From Shewanella psychromarinicola (lineage in GTDB: Bacteria > Pseudomonadota > Gammaproteobacteria > Enterobacterales > Shewanellaceae), in assembly GCF_003855155.1 (NCBI RefSeq), contig NZ_CP034073.1:2852001-2916000 (forward strand): 64,000 bases of DNA, given 5' to 3'. Positions 52,964-62,522 of the stretch are shown here, one piece after another. The notes under the pieces are model-generated. The model was not told the origin of the DNA and searched no databases. It was given only the letters and a program-made list of their open reading frames with translations. Each line of letters begins with the position of its first letter. Within the stretch, counting starts at the first letter, position 1. The position numbers and the translations under genes are program-made.

Positions 52964-55576
52964 ATGCATAAGAACGTATTAGCTAAATCAGTGCGCTTAG
53001 CACTGATCGGTGGTGTAGCTGCAACTGCAACTGCATTCGCTGCACCAGTAGCTTTTGCTGCTGAAGATGGCGCAAAAGTAGAACGTATCGAGGTAACTGG
53101 TTCACGTATTAAGCGTTCTGACCTTGAAGGCGCTTCGCCAGTTACCGTAATTACAACGGAAGATATGAAGATGGAAGGTAACTTTACAGTTGCTGACGCA
53201 CTTCGTAACAGTAACTTAAACTCTTTCGGTTCATTCTCTGAGCGTTCAGGTAGTTCTGCACAATCGCAAGCAACGATTAACTTACGTGGTGCTGGTTCAA
53301 GCCGTACCCTAGTACTTATCGATGGTAAGCGTTTCCCAGGTTCACCAACGCTAGGTGGTGCATCTGCTAACTTGAACGCTATCCCAATGGCCGCAGTAGA
53401 ACGTATTGAAATTTTAACTGACGGTGCATCTTCTACTTATGGTTCTGACGCGATTGCTGGTGTTGTTAACATCATCATGAAAAAGAACTATCAAGGTATT
53501 GAATTCAACGTTGGTGGTGGCTCACGTGACCAAGACGGTGGTTTGACAAGTAAAGAATTCTCGGTTGTCGCTGGTTATCAAATGGACAAAGGTAACATTA
53601 CTTTCTCATTTGACCACCAAGACCGTAAAGGGATCTCTGACGCAGACCGTCCATATACGGCAGCAAGCATGACAGACTTCAATGGTGATGGTGAAATCCA
53701 AGCCTATGAAGAAACTGCTGGTTGGAGTATCTATGGCGCAACAGTTGCGGCACCTGATTTCTCTACTACTCAAGCATCACTATTATGTGATGACTTAGAA
53801 TCAGAATACGGTTCAAATGTATTCCAAACTGTTAAAGCAGACAACGATTGGGGTGGAGCTGGTTCTACTTACTGTATGTATGCGTTTGCTAACGTTTCTT
53901 ATAACAAAGCCTCTACAGAGCGTAATACAGTCTATGTTGATGCTAACTATGAAATTGCTGAAGACGTAGAATGGTTTGGCCGTGTTATGGTAACTCAAGG
54001 TAACTCGTTTGGTCGTTATGCGCCTCCAGCTGCAGCTTGGAATAGCATGGCTGCAGACAACCCGCATAACCCATATGGTGAGGAAACTACTGGTTACTTC
54101 CGTTGGGTTGGTATTGGTACTCGTGATGGTAACGTAGACGATTATAACCAAGATTACCTTACCGGTTTACGCGGTACTATCAGTGCACTAAACGATGCTG
54201 AGTGGGAAGTTTACTACCATCACAATATCGCCGATAACAAGTCTATCGGTGAGTACTACTTAAGCTATGCCGGTCTTGCTTATAACCAAGCAAATGATAT
54301 TGATTTAGGTTCTGAAGCTGGCATCAATAATATGAAAGCTACAACCTTAACTCAAGGTCGTGCCACATTTGATCAGTACAGTGCAGGTCTTGGTTTTGAT
54401 GCGTTTGAATTACCTGCTGGTGCCGTTGCACATTATGTCGGTATGGAATATTTTGACCAACAGTATAGTGAAGTGTATGACGCTCAGTCAGAAGCTGGCT
54501 TGATTGGTGGTAGCGCGGGTAACTCTGCAGGCGGCGATCGTCAAGTATGGGCAATGTTCTATGAAGCGGTTCTACCGATAACAGATGACGTTGAATTAAA
54601 CCTTGCGGCTCGCTACGATGATTACAGTGATTTTGGTAATAACTTTGCGCCTAAGGCCTCTGTTCGCTGGCAAGCACTGGAAAACGTTGTCGTACGTGCG
54701 TCGTACTCTGAAGCGTTCCGTGCTCCAGCATTAGATCAGTTATATGCGGCAACCACATTCAGCGCTGAAAGTGGTAAAGATTATCCATTCTGTCAACAAT
54801 CAGGTACTTCTGATGCCGATTGTAGCGAAAAACAGTACGATACTTACATTCGTGCTAACGATACCCTAGGTCCAGAAACGTCAGAATACATCAACTTTGG
54901 TGTAGCATGGGATATCATTGATGACATCGGTATTAAGGTTGATTACTTTAACCTCAATATTGATGATGTAATCAGTCAACGTACTAACACCAACGTAATG
55001 CGTGGTATTGCTGCGGGTACGCTGGAAGAAAATGAAACTTTCTATGTTAACCGTGCTCCAACTACGGATGGTTCATTAGGTCGTGCTTTAGAAATTGGTA
55101 CTGGTTACGGTAACACTGACAAGTTAGAGATTACTGGTATAGATGTCGCGTTAAACGCGAAGTTTGAAACAGCAATTGGTGATATTGGCTTTAACTGGAA
55201 CAACAGCTTCGTGCTAGAATACATCGAAGAAGTTGAAGCTGGCGGTGAAGCGATTGATACGGCTGGTTGGAATGGTTCACCAGACTATAAGTCTAACTTT
55301 ACCACTAACTACAGCATGGGTGACCATCGTGTATCTTGGAACATGAGCTACACAGCTTCTACTTATGAAGATGATGACACAGGTAACTTAGATTCTTGGT
55401 TAATCCACAATCTAAGTTATGTGTATGATGCGGGTAACTATGGTTCACTACTGTTAGGCATCAATAACCTAACAGATGAAGATCCAGTGTTGAGCTCTTT
55501 TGGTACATACGATAACGCTGATCTGTATAACAACTACGGTCGTGAATATCGTGCAAGTTATACTCTTAAGTTCTAA
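52964..55576 (+). CDS. TonB-dependent outer-membrane receptor
   Basis: The 870-residue receptor has a signal peptide (residues 1-32, VAFA-AEDG), a plug domain starting VERIEVTGSRIKRSDLEGAS with PVTVITTEDM, and the plug hallmark LRGAGSSRTLVLIDGKRFPG. The barrel has TonB-receptor strands (RASYSEAFRAPALDQLYA) and ends ASYTLKF, the terminal aromatic signal. It belongs to the large Shewanella group with the GSRIKR plug motif; ligands of that group include peptides and sugars. The substrate is unknown. A UUCG terminator follows. Confidence 0.94.
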   Translation: MHKNVLAKSVRLALIGGVAATATAFAAPVAFAAEDGAKVERIEVTGSRIKRSDLEGASPVTVITTEDMKMEGNFTVADALRNSNLNSFGSFSERSGSSAQSQATINLRGAGSSRTLVLIDGKRFPGSPTLGGASANLNAIPMAAVERIEILTDGASSTYGSDAIAGVVNIIMKKNYQGIEFNVGGGSRDQDGGLTSKEFSVVAGYQMDKGNITFSFDHQDRKGISDADRPYTAASMTDFNGDGEIQAYEETAGWSIYGATVAAPDFSTTQASLLCDDLESEYGSNVFQTVKADNDWGGAGSTYCMYAFANVSYNKASTERNTVYVDANYEIAEDVEWFGRVMVTQGNSFGRYAPPAAAWNSMAADNPHNPYGEETTGYFRWVGIGTRDGNVDDYNQDYLTGLRGTISALNDAEWEVYYHHNIADNKSIGEYYLSYAGLAYNQANDIDLGSEAGINNMKATTLTQGRATFDQYSAGLGFDAFELPAGAVAHYVGMEYFDQQYSEVYDAQSEAGLIGGSAGNSAGGDRQVWAMFYEAVLPITDDVELNLAARYDDYSDFGNNFAPKASVRWQALENVVVRASYSEAFRAPALDQLYAATTFSAESGKDYPFCQQSGTSDADCSEKQYDTYIRANDTLGPETSEYINFGVAWDIIDDIGIKVDYFNLNIDDVISQRTNTNVMRGIAAGTLEENETFYVNRAPTTDGSLGRALEIGTGYGNTDKLEITGIDVALNAKFETAIGDIGFNWNNSFVLEYIEEVEAGGEAIDTAGWNGSPDYKSNFTTNYSMGDHRVSWNMSYTASTYEDDDTGNLDSWLIHNLSYVYDAGNYGSLLLGINNLTDEDPVLSSFGTYDNADLYNNYGREYRASYTLKF

Positions 55577-55605
55577 ATTCTAATAGCTCATTAATTAGAT
55601 ACAAG

Positions 55606-55632
55606 AAAGGCTCCTTCGGGAGCCTTTTTATT
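55606..55632 (+). terminator. Terminator of the TonB-dependent receptor gene
   Basis: AAAGGCTCC and GGAGCCTTT form a 9-bp stem around a TTCG tetraloop, followed by a T-run. Confidence 0.95.
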
Positions 55633-55726
55633 TAGTCTATTATGAACCCTCAGCTAGGATAATAAACGATTATTAAACCGCTCTTTGTCCTGCGGTCTGC
55701 GTTGCTTTGACTTGTCATCGACACGC

Positions 55727-55850
55727 GATTAACACATAAATGTGGCTTATTAGCAAAACTAATGGCAAGTTTGATATTGTGGACTTGAAATAAACCCGTT
55801 GTTATCGATTTACCTCATCTCCCATCTCGAGTTGAGGTTATTTAGCAATA
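55727..55850. repeat. Dispersed intergenic repeat, copy C
   Basis: The order is ATTAACACAT, TTAGCAAAACTAATGGCAAG, TTTGATAT, TTTACCTCATCT (from 55809) and GTTGAGGTTATTTAG. It is the copy nearest to copy A. Confidence 0.65.
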
Positions 55851-55875
55851 TGTTGTGATTAATTGAGGAGATCAA

Positions 55876-56853
55876 ATGAATAATCACTGGAGTGAATATT
55901 GGCAACAAGGACACACAACTTCATTCGGTGAGGCAATATCAGGTAATTATGAAGGGATATTGAAAAGTGTTTGGCAACCGATATTTAATGGTCTAAATGA
56001 AGATTTTTTGGTAGTCGATGTTGGCACGGGTAATGGCTCTTTACCTCTTTTATTGCGTGACGGATTATTAACCAGTGAGTTAACCGGTAAAGTGATTGGT
56101 GTAGATTTAGCTGAAGTCAGTTTAGTTAACTCGGAAAATCAAAACGGCCATAAAATCGACATAGCCTTAATGTCTAATACTCGCTGTGAACAACTCCCTC
56201 TTGAATCAAATTCTGTTGACCTTTATATATCTCAATTTGGTTTTGAGTATTCAAACGTTGAAAAGTCACTTGAAGAAGCGACTAGAGTGTTAAAAGATGG
56301 CGGTCAGTTTGGCATTGTTTTTCATCATAGCCGTTCAATGATCCTTAACCGAAATAGAAAGATTTTAACCTTAATAGAAAAAGAAGAAGTTAATTTACTG
56401 ATTAATTGTTTAACTAAAATGGCCAATGCCATGGGCAATATCACTAGTCAAAAAGATGTTGAGCGAATTAAGAAAGACCCTAAATGTGAAGATATTAGAG
56501 CAGAAATTAATCATTTGATTAAATTGTTAGTCGTTTTCGATGAAGCCGCTGCCCAGGATTCTGATTTAATGCGTTTTGTGGCTGAATTTTTTAAGGCCGG
56601 CTTATTTTGGCCTGTTACAAAAAAATTGCAATTTATTGAATTTATTACAATACAAATGGAAACGTTAAGACTACGATTAACTGAATTGATCAATGCTTCT
56701 TTTGATGAATCTAAATTGGCAATCTTTGTCGATAAACTCTACCAAAACAATATGATGTTAAATGAACTTAAAGTACTTAAAAGTGAACAAAATGAAGTTT
56801 TAAGTTGGTATTTACATGCTACAAAATTTATTTATCAATTAGAAAGTAGATAA
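55876..56853 (+). CDS. Class I SAM-dependent methyltransferase
   Basis: This is a 325-residue cytoplasmic protein. SAM-binding motif I is VVDVGTGNGSLPLLL (about residues 47-61), followed by IGVDLAEVSLV (motif II) and CEQLPLESNSVDLYISQFGF (motif III and the post-motif region) and then EATRVLKDGGQFGIVFHH. The C-terminal 150 residues are helical with no family assigned. Start follows GAGGAG. The substrate is not known. It is flanked by the receptor terminator and the TonB operon, so it is probably transcribed alone. Confidence 0.88.
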   Translation: MNNHWSEYWQQGHTTSFGEAISGNYEGILKSVWQPIFNGLNEDFLVVDVGTGNGSLPLLLRDGLLTSELTGKVIGVDLAEVSLVNSENQNGHKIDIALMSNTRCEQLPLESNSVDLYISQFGFEYSNVEKSLEEATRVLKDGGQFGIVFHHSRSMILNRNRKILTLIEKEEVNLLINCLTKMANAMGNITSQKDVERIKKDPKCEDIRAEINHLIKLLVVFDEAAAQDSDLMRFVAEFFKAGLFWPVTKKLQFIEFITIQMETLRLRLTELINASFDESKLAIFVDKLYQNNMMLNELKVLKSEQNEVLSWYLHATKFIYQLESR

Positions 56854-57219
56854 ATAGAAGGTAAAGTTGTGTTGCCGTATTTTTGTAACTAACTGAATGA
56901 AAACAAATAATTTTTTTATATTAGCATTAAATTATCACGCATTTATGTTAAAGACGTTTGATTATTAACCTTTCGTCAACATTGACCGCTTTAACTGTTC
57001 TTTCCAGTAGTTTTTAAACTTTGTAAATGTTGACATAGGTCGACATTTTGTGAAATGATGCCAGCGGGTCTACACTTTAACCGGTGTAGAAAAGGGAAGA
57101 AAAACTAACAATCACAAGAAAAAGACGTACTTAGTTGAAGTAACATTGATTAACAATTTTAGATCAAGGTTATTTTGCAGAGTTGAACTTTTTAATTCAC
57201 TTCAAATTGGTTGGGAACT
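56854..57219. other. Intergenic leader of the TonB operon
   Basis: The region has a hairpin or palindrome TCTACAC (57069-57075) with GTGTAGA (57084-57090) followed by a purine-rich stretch. No Fur box was recognised. It must hold the promoter of the DUF3450-to-TPR operon. Confidence 0.5.
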
Positions 57220-58002
57220 ATGTCCAAGGTAAGCAATAGAACAAAAATCGCTACTGCACTTGTTGGCGCTCTGGCTTTAGCTGGTAGCAACTTCGTTGTT
57301 GCAGGCCCTCTCGCTGAGGTTCAAAAAGCCGATAGCAGTCTTAATGCTGCATCAGCTGCGTCACAAAAGAAAGTCGACAAATATTTCGACCAAGCACAAG
57401 ACATGCTTTTTGAGTATAGCAACGTTGCTGATGAGCGTGAATCACTGGCATCATACAATGATTACGTTGCGGGCTTAGTAGCTGATCAACAAAATTCACT
57501 AGATTTAATTCAGACTGATATCAACGGCGTAGATAAACTTCGCCAGGGTGTTGTGCCATTAATGTTTAAAATGGTCGATGCTTTAGAGCAGTTTGTTAAT
57601 TTAGATTTACCTTTTAATTCGGAAGTTCGTCATAACCGAGTTGAAAATCTAAAAGATATCCTTAATACCGCAGAAGTTACATTGGCAGAGAAATATCGTC
57701 TAATACTTGATGCTTATAGCATTGAGCGTGAGTATGGTAATTTTGTTGCAGTTCATACAGGTAAGCTAGACCTAGACGGCAAAGAAGTCTTAGTTGATTT
57801 CTTTAATTTAGGCCGTGTTGCTCTCTATGCCCAGAGTTTAGATCAGAAAATAGCATGGATGTATGATGCTGATGCGAAAACCTGGAATAAGTTAGAAGAC
57901 AGCTATCTACGCGACATCACGAAAGGTATTCGTATTGCTCGTAAGCAAGGCGCATTAGACCTATTCGCATTACCAATTCCTGCTGCGGAGACTGCACAAT
58001 AA
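57220..58002 (+). CDS. DUF3450 periplasmic protein of the TonB operon
   Basis: The 260-residue protein starts MSKVSNRTK with a signal peptide cleaving near VVA-GPL. The body is helical with coiled-coil stretches (about 30-110) and family blocks such as LAEVQKADSSLNAASAASQK, VDALEQFVNLDLPF and YGNFVAVHTGKLDL. DUF3450 proteins occur next to TtpC-type TonB systems in marine gammaproteobacteria; the function is not known. Its stop overlaps the next start (TAATG). Confidence 0.88.
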   Translation: MSKVSNRTKIATALVGALALAGSNFVVAGPLAEVQKADSSLNAASAASQKKVDKYFDQAQDMLFEYSNVADERESLASYNDYVAGLVADQQNSLDLIQTDINGVDKLRQGVVPLMFKMVDALEQFVNLDLPFNSEVRHNRVENLKDILNTAEVTLAEKYRLILDAYSIEREYGNFVAVHTGKLDLDGKEVLVDFFNLGRVALYAQSLDQKIAWMYDADAKTWNKLEDSYLRDITKGIRIARKQGALDLFALPIPAAETAQ

Positions 58003-59357
58003 TGAAGAAGTTAATTACATCAGTGCTACTGGCTGCAACTTTCTCTTTAACAGCTGGTATGGTTTATGCTGCAGATGCACCAAAAACTATCGACCAATTG
58101 TTACAACAAGTTAAAGCAGACCGAGCTAGCGAAGGTAAGTCAAACGTTAAGCGTGAAAAAGAGTTTCAGGCTGAGCGTGGTGATAAAGCCGCATTGCTTA
58201 AACGTGAAAAAGATGCTTTATCTGCTGAAAAGCAACGCGGTAAAGATTTAAACCAAGCCTTCTTAGATAACGAGCGTAAAATTGCTCAGTTAGAAGAAGA
58301 CTTAAAAACTGCTCAAGGTGACTTGGGTGAGATGTTTGGTGTTGTTAAAGGCGAAGCCGGTGATTTTTCTGGTAAGCTAGCCGCGTCTAACATCAGTGCT
58401 CAGTACCCTGGTCGCGATACTTTTATTGCTGAACTAGGTGCACGTAAATCACTGCCTAAAATTGAAGAGTTAGAGCAATTTTGGGAAGCACAATTATTTG
58501 AAATGGTTGAGTCAGGTAAAGTTGTTAAATTCGATGGTGATGTTACGGCCATTGACGGTAGCGTAGTGAATACTGCTATTCACCGCGTCGGTCCTTTTAA
58601 CTTAACGGCCGAAGGTAAATATGTTGTTTACAAACCTGATCTTGGTTTAATTCAGCAATTATCACAGCAGCCTGAAGGCTACCAAGTGAGCGCTGTTGAT
58701 TCGTGGGAGAACACCACTTCAGGTGTCGCTCCTTTTTATATCGATCCGGCCCGCGGCGTGTTATTAAACATCTTTACTAATAAAGCTAGTATAGAAGATC
58801 GTTTAGAAGCCGGTGGTACTATTGGTTATATCATTCTTACCTTGTTAGCAATCGGTGCGTTAATTGCTGTTGAGCGTTTAGTGACTCTGACTCTTGTTGG
58901 CGGTAAAGTTAATCGTCAGCGTAAGAGCATCGAAAACCCTGGCAACAATCCTCTAGGCCGTATCTTAAAAGTATATCAATCGAATAAAGACGTTGATGTT
59001 GAAACGCTTGAACTCAAACTTGATGAAGCTATCTTAAAAGAAACACCCGCTTTAGAAGCGCGTATTTCAATTATCAAAGTGATTGCGGCTATTGCTCCTA
59101 TGATGGGTCTATTGGGTACGGTTACCGGTATGATCGCAACCTTCCAATCTATTCAATTATTCGGTACTGGTGACCCTAAATTGATGGCTGGTGGTATTTC
59201 TATGGCGCTTATTACTACTGTTCAAGGTCTTATTGCTGCATTGCCTCTAATGCTGTTACACGCAATCGTAGTTGCTCGTAGTAAGTCTATCGTTCAAATT
59301 CTTGAAGAGCAAAGTGCTGGTATTATTGCAGAACATGCTGAGAAGAGGGCTGACTAA
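58002..59357 (+). CDS. ttpC: MotA/TolQ/ExbB-family protein with periplasmic extension (TtpC-like)
   Basis: The 451-residue protein joins an N-terminal signal peptide and coiled coil (about 30-110) to a C-terminal ExbB-like part with three membrane helices (about 272-294, 363-385, 405-428) and the family stretch PMMGLLGTVTGMIATFQSI. In Vibrio, TtpC is essential for TonB2-dependent siderophore uptake. It overlaps the upstream and downstream genes by one base each. Confidence 0.9.
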   Translation: MKKLITSVLLAATFSLTAGMVYAADAPKTIDQLLQQVKADRASEGKSNVKREKEFQAERGDKAALLKREKDALSAEKQRGKDLNQAFLDNERKIAQLEEDLKTAQGDLGEMFGVVKGEAGDFSGKLAASNISAQYPGRDTFIAELGARKSLPKIEELEQFWEAQLFEMVESGKVVKFDGDVTAIDGSVVNTAIHRVGPFNLTAEGKYVVYKPDLGLIQQLSQQPEGYQVSAVDSWENTTSGVAPFYIDPARGVLLNIFTNKASIEDRLEAGGTIGYIILTLLAIGALIAVERLVTLTLVGGKVNRQRKSIENPGNNPLGRILKVYQSNKDVDVETLELKLDEAILKETPALEARISIIKVIAAIAPMMGLLGTVTGMIATFQSIQLFGTGDPKLMAGGISMALITTVQGLIAALPLMLLHAIVVARSKSIVQILEEQSAGIIAEHAEKRAD

Positions 59358-59884
59358 TGATGCTAATCCTGATGGACGTATGGGATTCCGTCAGGGGCTT
59401 CATGGCCTCGGGAGGCGATGTCCTCTGGTTGGTTGCAGCAGTGCTATTCCTGATGTGGGTGTTAATGCTTGAGCGTTATTGGTATCTAAATTGGATATCA
59501 CCAAAACAACATCAAGCCGTGATAGCCTCTTGGGAAGCAAGAGAAGAGACAACTTCTTGGCATGCTCACCGTATCCGTGAAGCTTGGATATCCCAAGCGA
59601 GACAAGATTTGAATGCACGTATGCTGTTAATCAAAACCTTAGTAGCCATTTGTCCAATGATTGGTTTATTAGGTACTGTAACCGGTATGATTTCAGTATT
59701 CGATGTGATGGCAATTCAGGGGACGAGTAATGCTCGTTTAATGGCTGCTGGTATCTCTATGGCTACAATGCCGACAATGGCAGGAATGGTTGCGGCGCTA
59801 TCGGGTGTGTTCTTTAGCACGCGTTTAGACTCAAAAATGAGAATCAGTTTAGAAAAGCTAAAAGACAGCATGCCTCACCATTAG
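59357..59884 (+). CDS. exbB: ExbB-type proton channel protein
   Basis: This 175-residue inner-membrane protein has a first helix at about 20-38 (VLWLVAAVLFLMWVLMLER) and two more in the MotA/TolQ/ExbB domain, with the conserved PMIGLLGTVTGMISVFDVMA. With ExbD it uses proton-motive force to energise TonB. It starts inside the ttpC stop (TAATG) and is followed by exbD 14 bases later. Confidence 0.94.
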   Translation: MMLILMDVWDSVRGFMASGGDVLWLVAAVLFLMWVLMLERYWYLNWISPKQHQAVIASWEAREETTSWHAHRIREAWISQARQDLNARMLLIKTLVAICPMIGLLGTVTGMISVFDVMAIQGTSNARLMAAGISMATMPTMAGMVAALSGVFFSTRLDSKMRISLEKLKDSMPHH

Positions 59885-59897
59885 AGAGAGATTGAAC

Positions 59898-60302
59898 ATG
59901 GCACGTAAGAAGCATTCCACTATGGAAGAGGAAGCGCAAATTGATATGACTCCGATGCTAGACATCGTGTTTATCATGCTGATTTTCTTCATTGTAACAA
60001 CATCGTTTGTTAAGCCATCAGGCTTAGACTACAACAAGCCGAAAGCGTCACAGGCTACGTCTAAACCATCGGCAAACATCTTTATTGGCATCAGCAAAAA
60101 TGGTGTCATTATGATGGAAAACCGTCAGGTTGATATCGAACGTGTAACGGCTAACGTAGAGCGTATGTTAGCTGAAGCACCTGAAGCAGCTGTATTGATT
60201 CAAGCAGACAAAGACTCTTTACATGGTTTAGTCGTTAAAGTACTTGATAACGTTAAAGCGGCCGGTATTGACAAAATTTCAGTATCAGCGGGGAATGACT
60301 AA
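59898..60302 (+). CDS. exbD: ExbD-type protein
   Basis: The 134-residue partner of ExbB has one N-terminal membrane helix, with the proton-path Asp in IDMTPMLDIVFIMLIFFIVT, and a periplasmic domain with ExbD features (VLIQADKDSLHGLVVKVLDN). I use the ATG at 59898, placed 8 bases after AGAGAGA; a TTG two codons upstream is less likely. The next start follows one base after the stop. Confidence 0.94.
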   Translation: MARKKHSTMEEEAQIDMTPMLDIVFIMLIFFIVTTSFVKPSGLDYNKPKASQATSKPSANIFIGISKNGVIMMENRQVDIERVTANVERMLAEAPEAAVLIQADKDSLHGLVVKVLDNVKAAGIDKISVSAGND

Positions 60303-60303
60303 T

Positions 60304-60921
60304 ATGCTAAGAGCACTCGTATCAATAATCATTGGTGCTGCAGTGACTTTTGGGCTGTTTGCTTTCATGGCTTTTCTGGTCGGTGGTGGTGCACAACGCA
60401 ACGCTGACTCAGAGGAAACCCCTGTTATTGAAATTACGATGGATAAACAGGATTCGAAGGCACAGAAAAAACCAAGGGTTACACCTAAGCCACCTCCACC
60501 ACCGGAGCAGCCGCCTAAGCCGGATACTACTCCGCCTGATACATCATCTAATATTGATACCAATATGGCGTTCAATATGGGTGGTATAGAATCTGGTGGG
60601 CCCAGTACTGGTTTTAAACTCGGTAACATGATGACCCGCGATGGTGATGCTACCCCTATTGTTCGTATTGAGCCTCAGTATCCGATTGCTGCTGCTCGTG
60701 ATGGTAAAGAGGGTTGGGTTCAACTTAGCTTTACAATCAACGAACTCGGTGGTGTCGATGATGTTTCTATTATCAAGGCTGAACCTAGACGTTTATTCGA
60801 TCGTGAAGCAATTCGTGCATTGAAAAAATGGAAATACAAGCCAAAGATTGTTGATGGTAAGCCATTAAAACAAACAGGTATGAAAGTACAGCTTGACTTC
60901 ACACTAGAGAAAGGGAGGTAG
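60304..60921 (+). CDS. tonB: TonB-type energy transducer
   Basis: The 205-residue protein has an N-terminal anchor (MLRALVSIIIGAAVTFGLFA), a Pro/Lys-rich linker (KPPPPPEQPPKPDTTPP) and the TonB C-terminal domain (PIVRIEPQYPIAAARDGKEG, WVQLSFTINE, FDREAIRALKKWKYKP). It is short, like TonB2 of Vibrio. I start at the ATG at 60304, immediately after exbD. Confidence 0.95.
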   Translation: MLRALVSIIIGAAVTFGLFAFMAFLVGGGAQRNADSEETPVIEITMDKQDSKAQKKPRVTPKPPPPPEQPPKPDTTPPDTSSNIDTNMAFNMGGIESGGPSTGFKLGNMMTRDGDATPIVRIEPQYPIAAARDGKEGWVQLSFTINELGGVDDVSIIKAEPRRLFDREAIRALKKWKYKPKIVDGKPLKQTGMKVQLDFTLEKGR

Positions 60922-60924
60922 ATA

Positions 60925-62172
60925 ATGCGTAAAGTTACTAGTATCGCTACAGTGTTATTACTTTCAGTCTGTGGAAGTGCATTGCTGTCTAACTCTGTAG
61001 TTGCTGCTGAAAAGTGTGAAATTGACACCCGTCAATCTCGTGCTGTGGGCGATAGCGCTGCAAAAAAAGTTCAAAAATCTTTTAAAGCGTATACAGAAGG
61101 TAATTTAGACGAAGCAATTGCAATTTTGCTTGAAGCTAATGCTAGAAACGATTTCGACAAAGCGTATGTCGATCGTATGTTAGGTAACTTCTATGCTGAA
61201 AAAGGTCAGATGAAAACAGCTATCAAGTTTTTAAAGACTGCTGTAGATGCTGACATTCTTGGTGGTACCGATCATGCTGCAACAATGCGTTTGTATGCTG
61301 ATTTGTTACTACAAGAAAAAAAGTTTAAAGAAGCAATTCCATATTATTATAAGTGGATGGACTTTACCTGTAACTCTGATGCGCAAATGTATCGCAGAAT
61401 TGGTATTGCCCACACTGAGTTAAAAGAATGGAATAAAGTGCTTCAAGTTGCTGATAAGGGATTATCTTTATCTGAAACACCTGATAAAGGTCTGTATCAG
61501 ATGAAGTTAACTGCTTACTTTAACCAGAAAAAGTACAATGAAGCCGTAAAAGTATTAGAAACTATGGTGCCGTTGTTCCAAGACGATAAACGTCTCTGGG
61601 TTCAGTTGGCTCAATTTTACTTGATGACTGAAAACTATGATAAATCACTCGCAACATACGATTTGGCATACAAGAATGGCTTTTTAGAGACAGACAGTAA
61701 CATTACTCGTTTGACTCAATTGTTAGCTCAAAAAGGCGCGCCTTATAAAGCTGCTACGATTTTTGAAAAGCACATGAAGTCAGGCCTTATTGCTGAAAAC
61801 GAGAAGAGTTTTTCAACACTTGCTGGTTTTTATCATAATGCTAAAGAGTTAAAAGAAGCCGCTTACTATTATGGTAAAGCAGCTGCTGTTAACAACGAGG
61901 GTGATTTGTTTTTAAAACAAGGTCGCATCCTTTCTTTAGACCAAAAGTATCTAGATGCCATTCCTGTGCTTAAAAAAGCACTTGATGCAGGCATTGATAA
62001 TCCTGGCGAAGCTCAATTTGAGTTAGCTTTATCATACTTAAGCCTTAAAAAGTACAAGTCTGCTTATCAGCGTGCACTACTTGCCGCAAAAGATGAAAAG
62101 ACTGAACGTAGTGCTAAGAGCTATATTTCTTACATCAAAGAAAAAGCCCGTATTCACAACGTAACACTTTAA
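60925..62172 (+). CDS. Tetratricopeptide repeat protein of the TonB operon
   Basis: This is a 415-residue exported protein (signal peptide ending near VVA-AEKC). TPR-type repeats run from about residue 40 to 400: YTEGNLDEAIAILLEANARN, YAEKGQMKTAIKFLKTAVDA, FKEAIPYYYKWMDF, YNEAVKVLETMVPLF and later copies. It is the sixth and last gene of the TonB operon, 3 bases after tonB. It may help assemble the complex, as proposed for similarly placed TPR proteins. A strong terminator follows. Confidence 0.87.
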   Translation: MRKVTSIATVLLLSVCGSALLSNSVVAAEKCEIDTRQSRAVGDSAAKKVQKSFKAYTEGNLDEAIAILLEANARNDFDKAYVDRMLGNFYAEKGQMKTAIKFLKTAVDADILGGTDHAATMRLYADLLLQEKKFKEAIPYYYKWMDFTCNSDAQMYRRIGIAHTELKEWNKVLQVADKGLSLSETPDKGLYQMKLTAYFNQKKYNEAVKVLETMVPLFQDDKRLWVQLAQFYLMTENYDKSLATYDLAYKNGFLETDSNITRLTQLLAQKGAPYKAATIFEKHMKSGLIAENEKSFSTLAGFYHNAKELKEAAYYYGKAAAVNNEGDLFLKQGRILSLDQKYLDAIPVLKKALDAGIDNPGEAQFELALSYLSLKKYKSAYQRALLAAKDEKTERSAKSYISYIKEKARIHNVTL

Positions 62173-62186
62173 TCTAAGCTTGATTT

Positions 62187-62213
62187 AAAAAGCCCCTTTT
62201 AGGGGCTTTTTTA
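62187..62213 (+). terminator. Terminator of the TonB operon
   Basis: AAAAAGCCCCT pairs with AGGGGCTTTTT across a TTT loop, followed by T-run. Confidence 0.95.
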
Positions 62214-62522
62214 TTAGCTAGTAAAAATAATAGAGTCATTTTTTTGGCCCGCTTATTTTATTGTGTGAATAGGTTGAATATTACAGCGTGAAATCTACCG
62301 AGCGACGTTAGGGTACTATTAATTGTTAGTTTGTGTGTTTTTTGTTGAAGTTTTGTTTCTTGTAAAGCTAGCCAAAGATACAATGGTTGTAACTTGTCGA
62401 TTTTAAGACTTTTTCATTTAGATTGAATCGCTGCAATGGGATAAATCAGACCACTAATATTAAGCCTTTGACTCTATTAGGGTAACAAGGCGTGAGTTAA
62501 TTTGTGTTAAGGAATAATAATA
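62214..62522. other. Intergenic leader of the DUF885 gene
   Basis: These 309 bases hold no gene. AAGGAATAAT just before the ATG is the ribosome site. No promoter was assigned with confidence. Confidence 0.5.
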
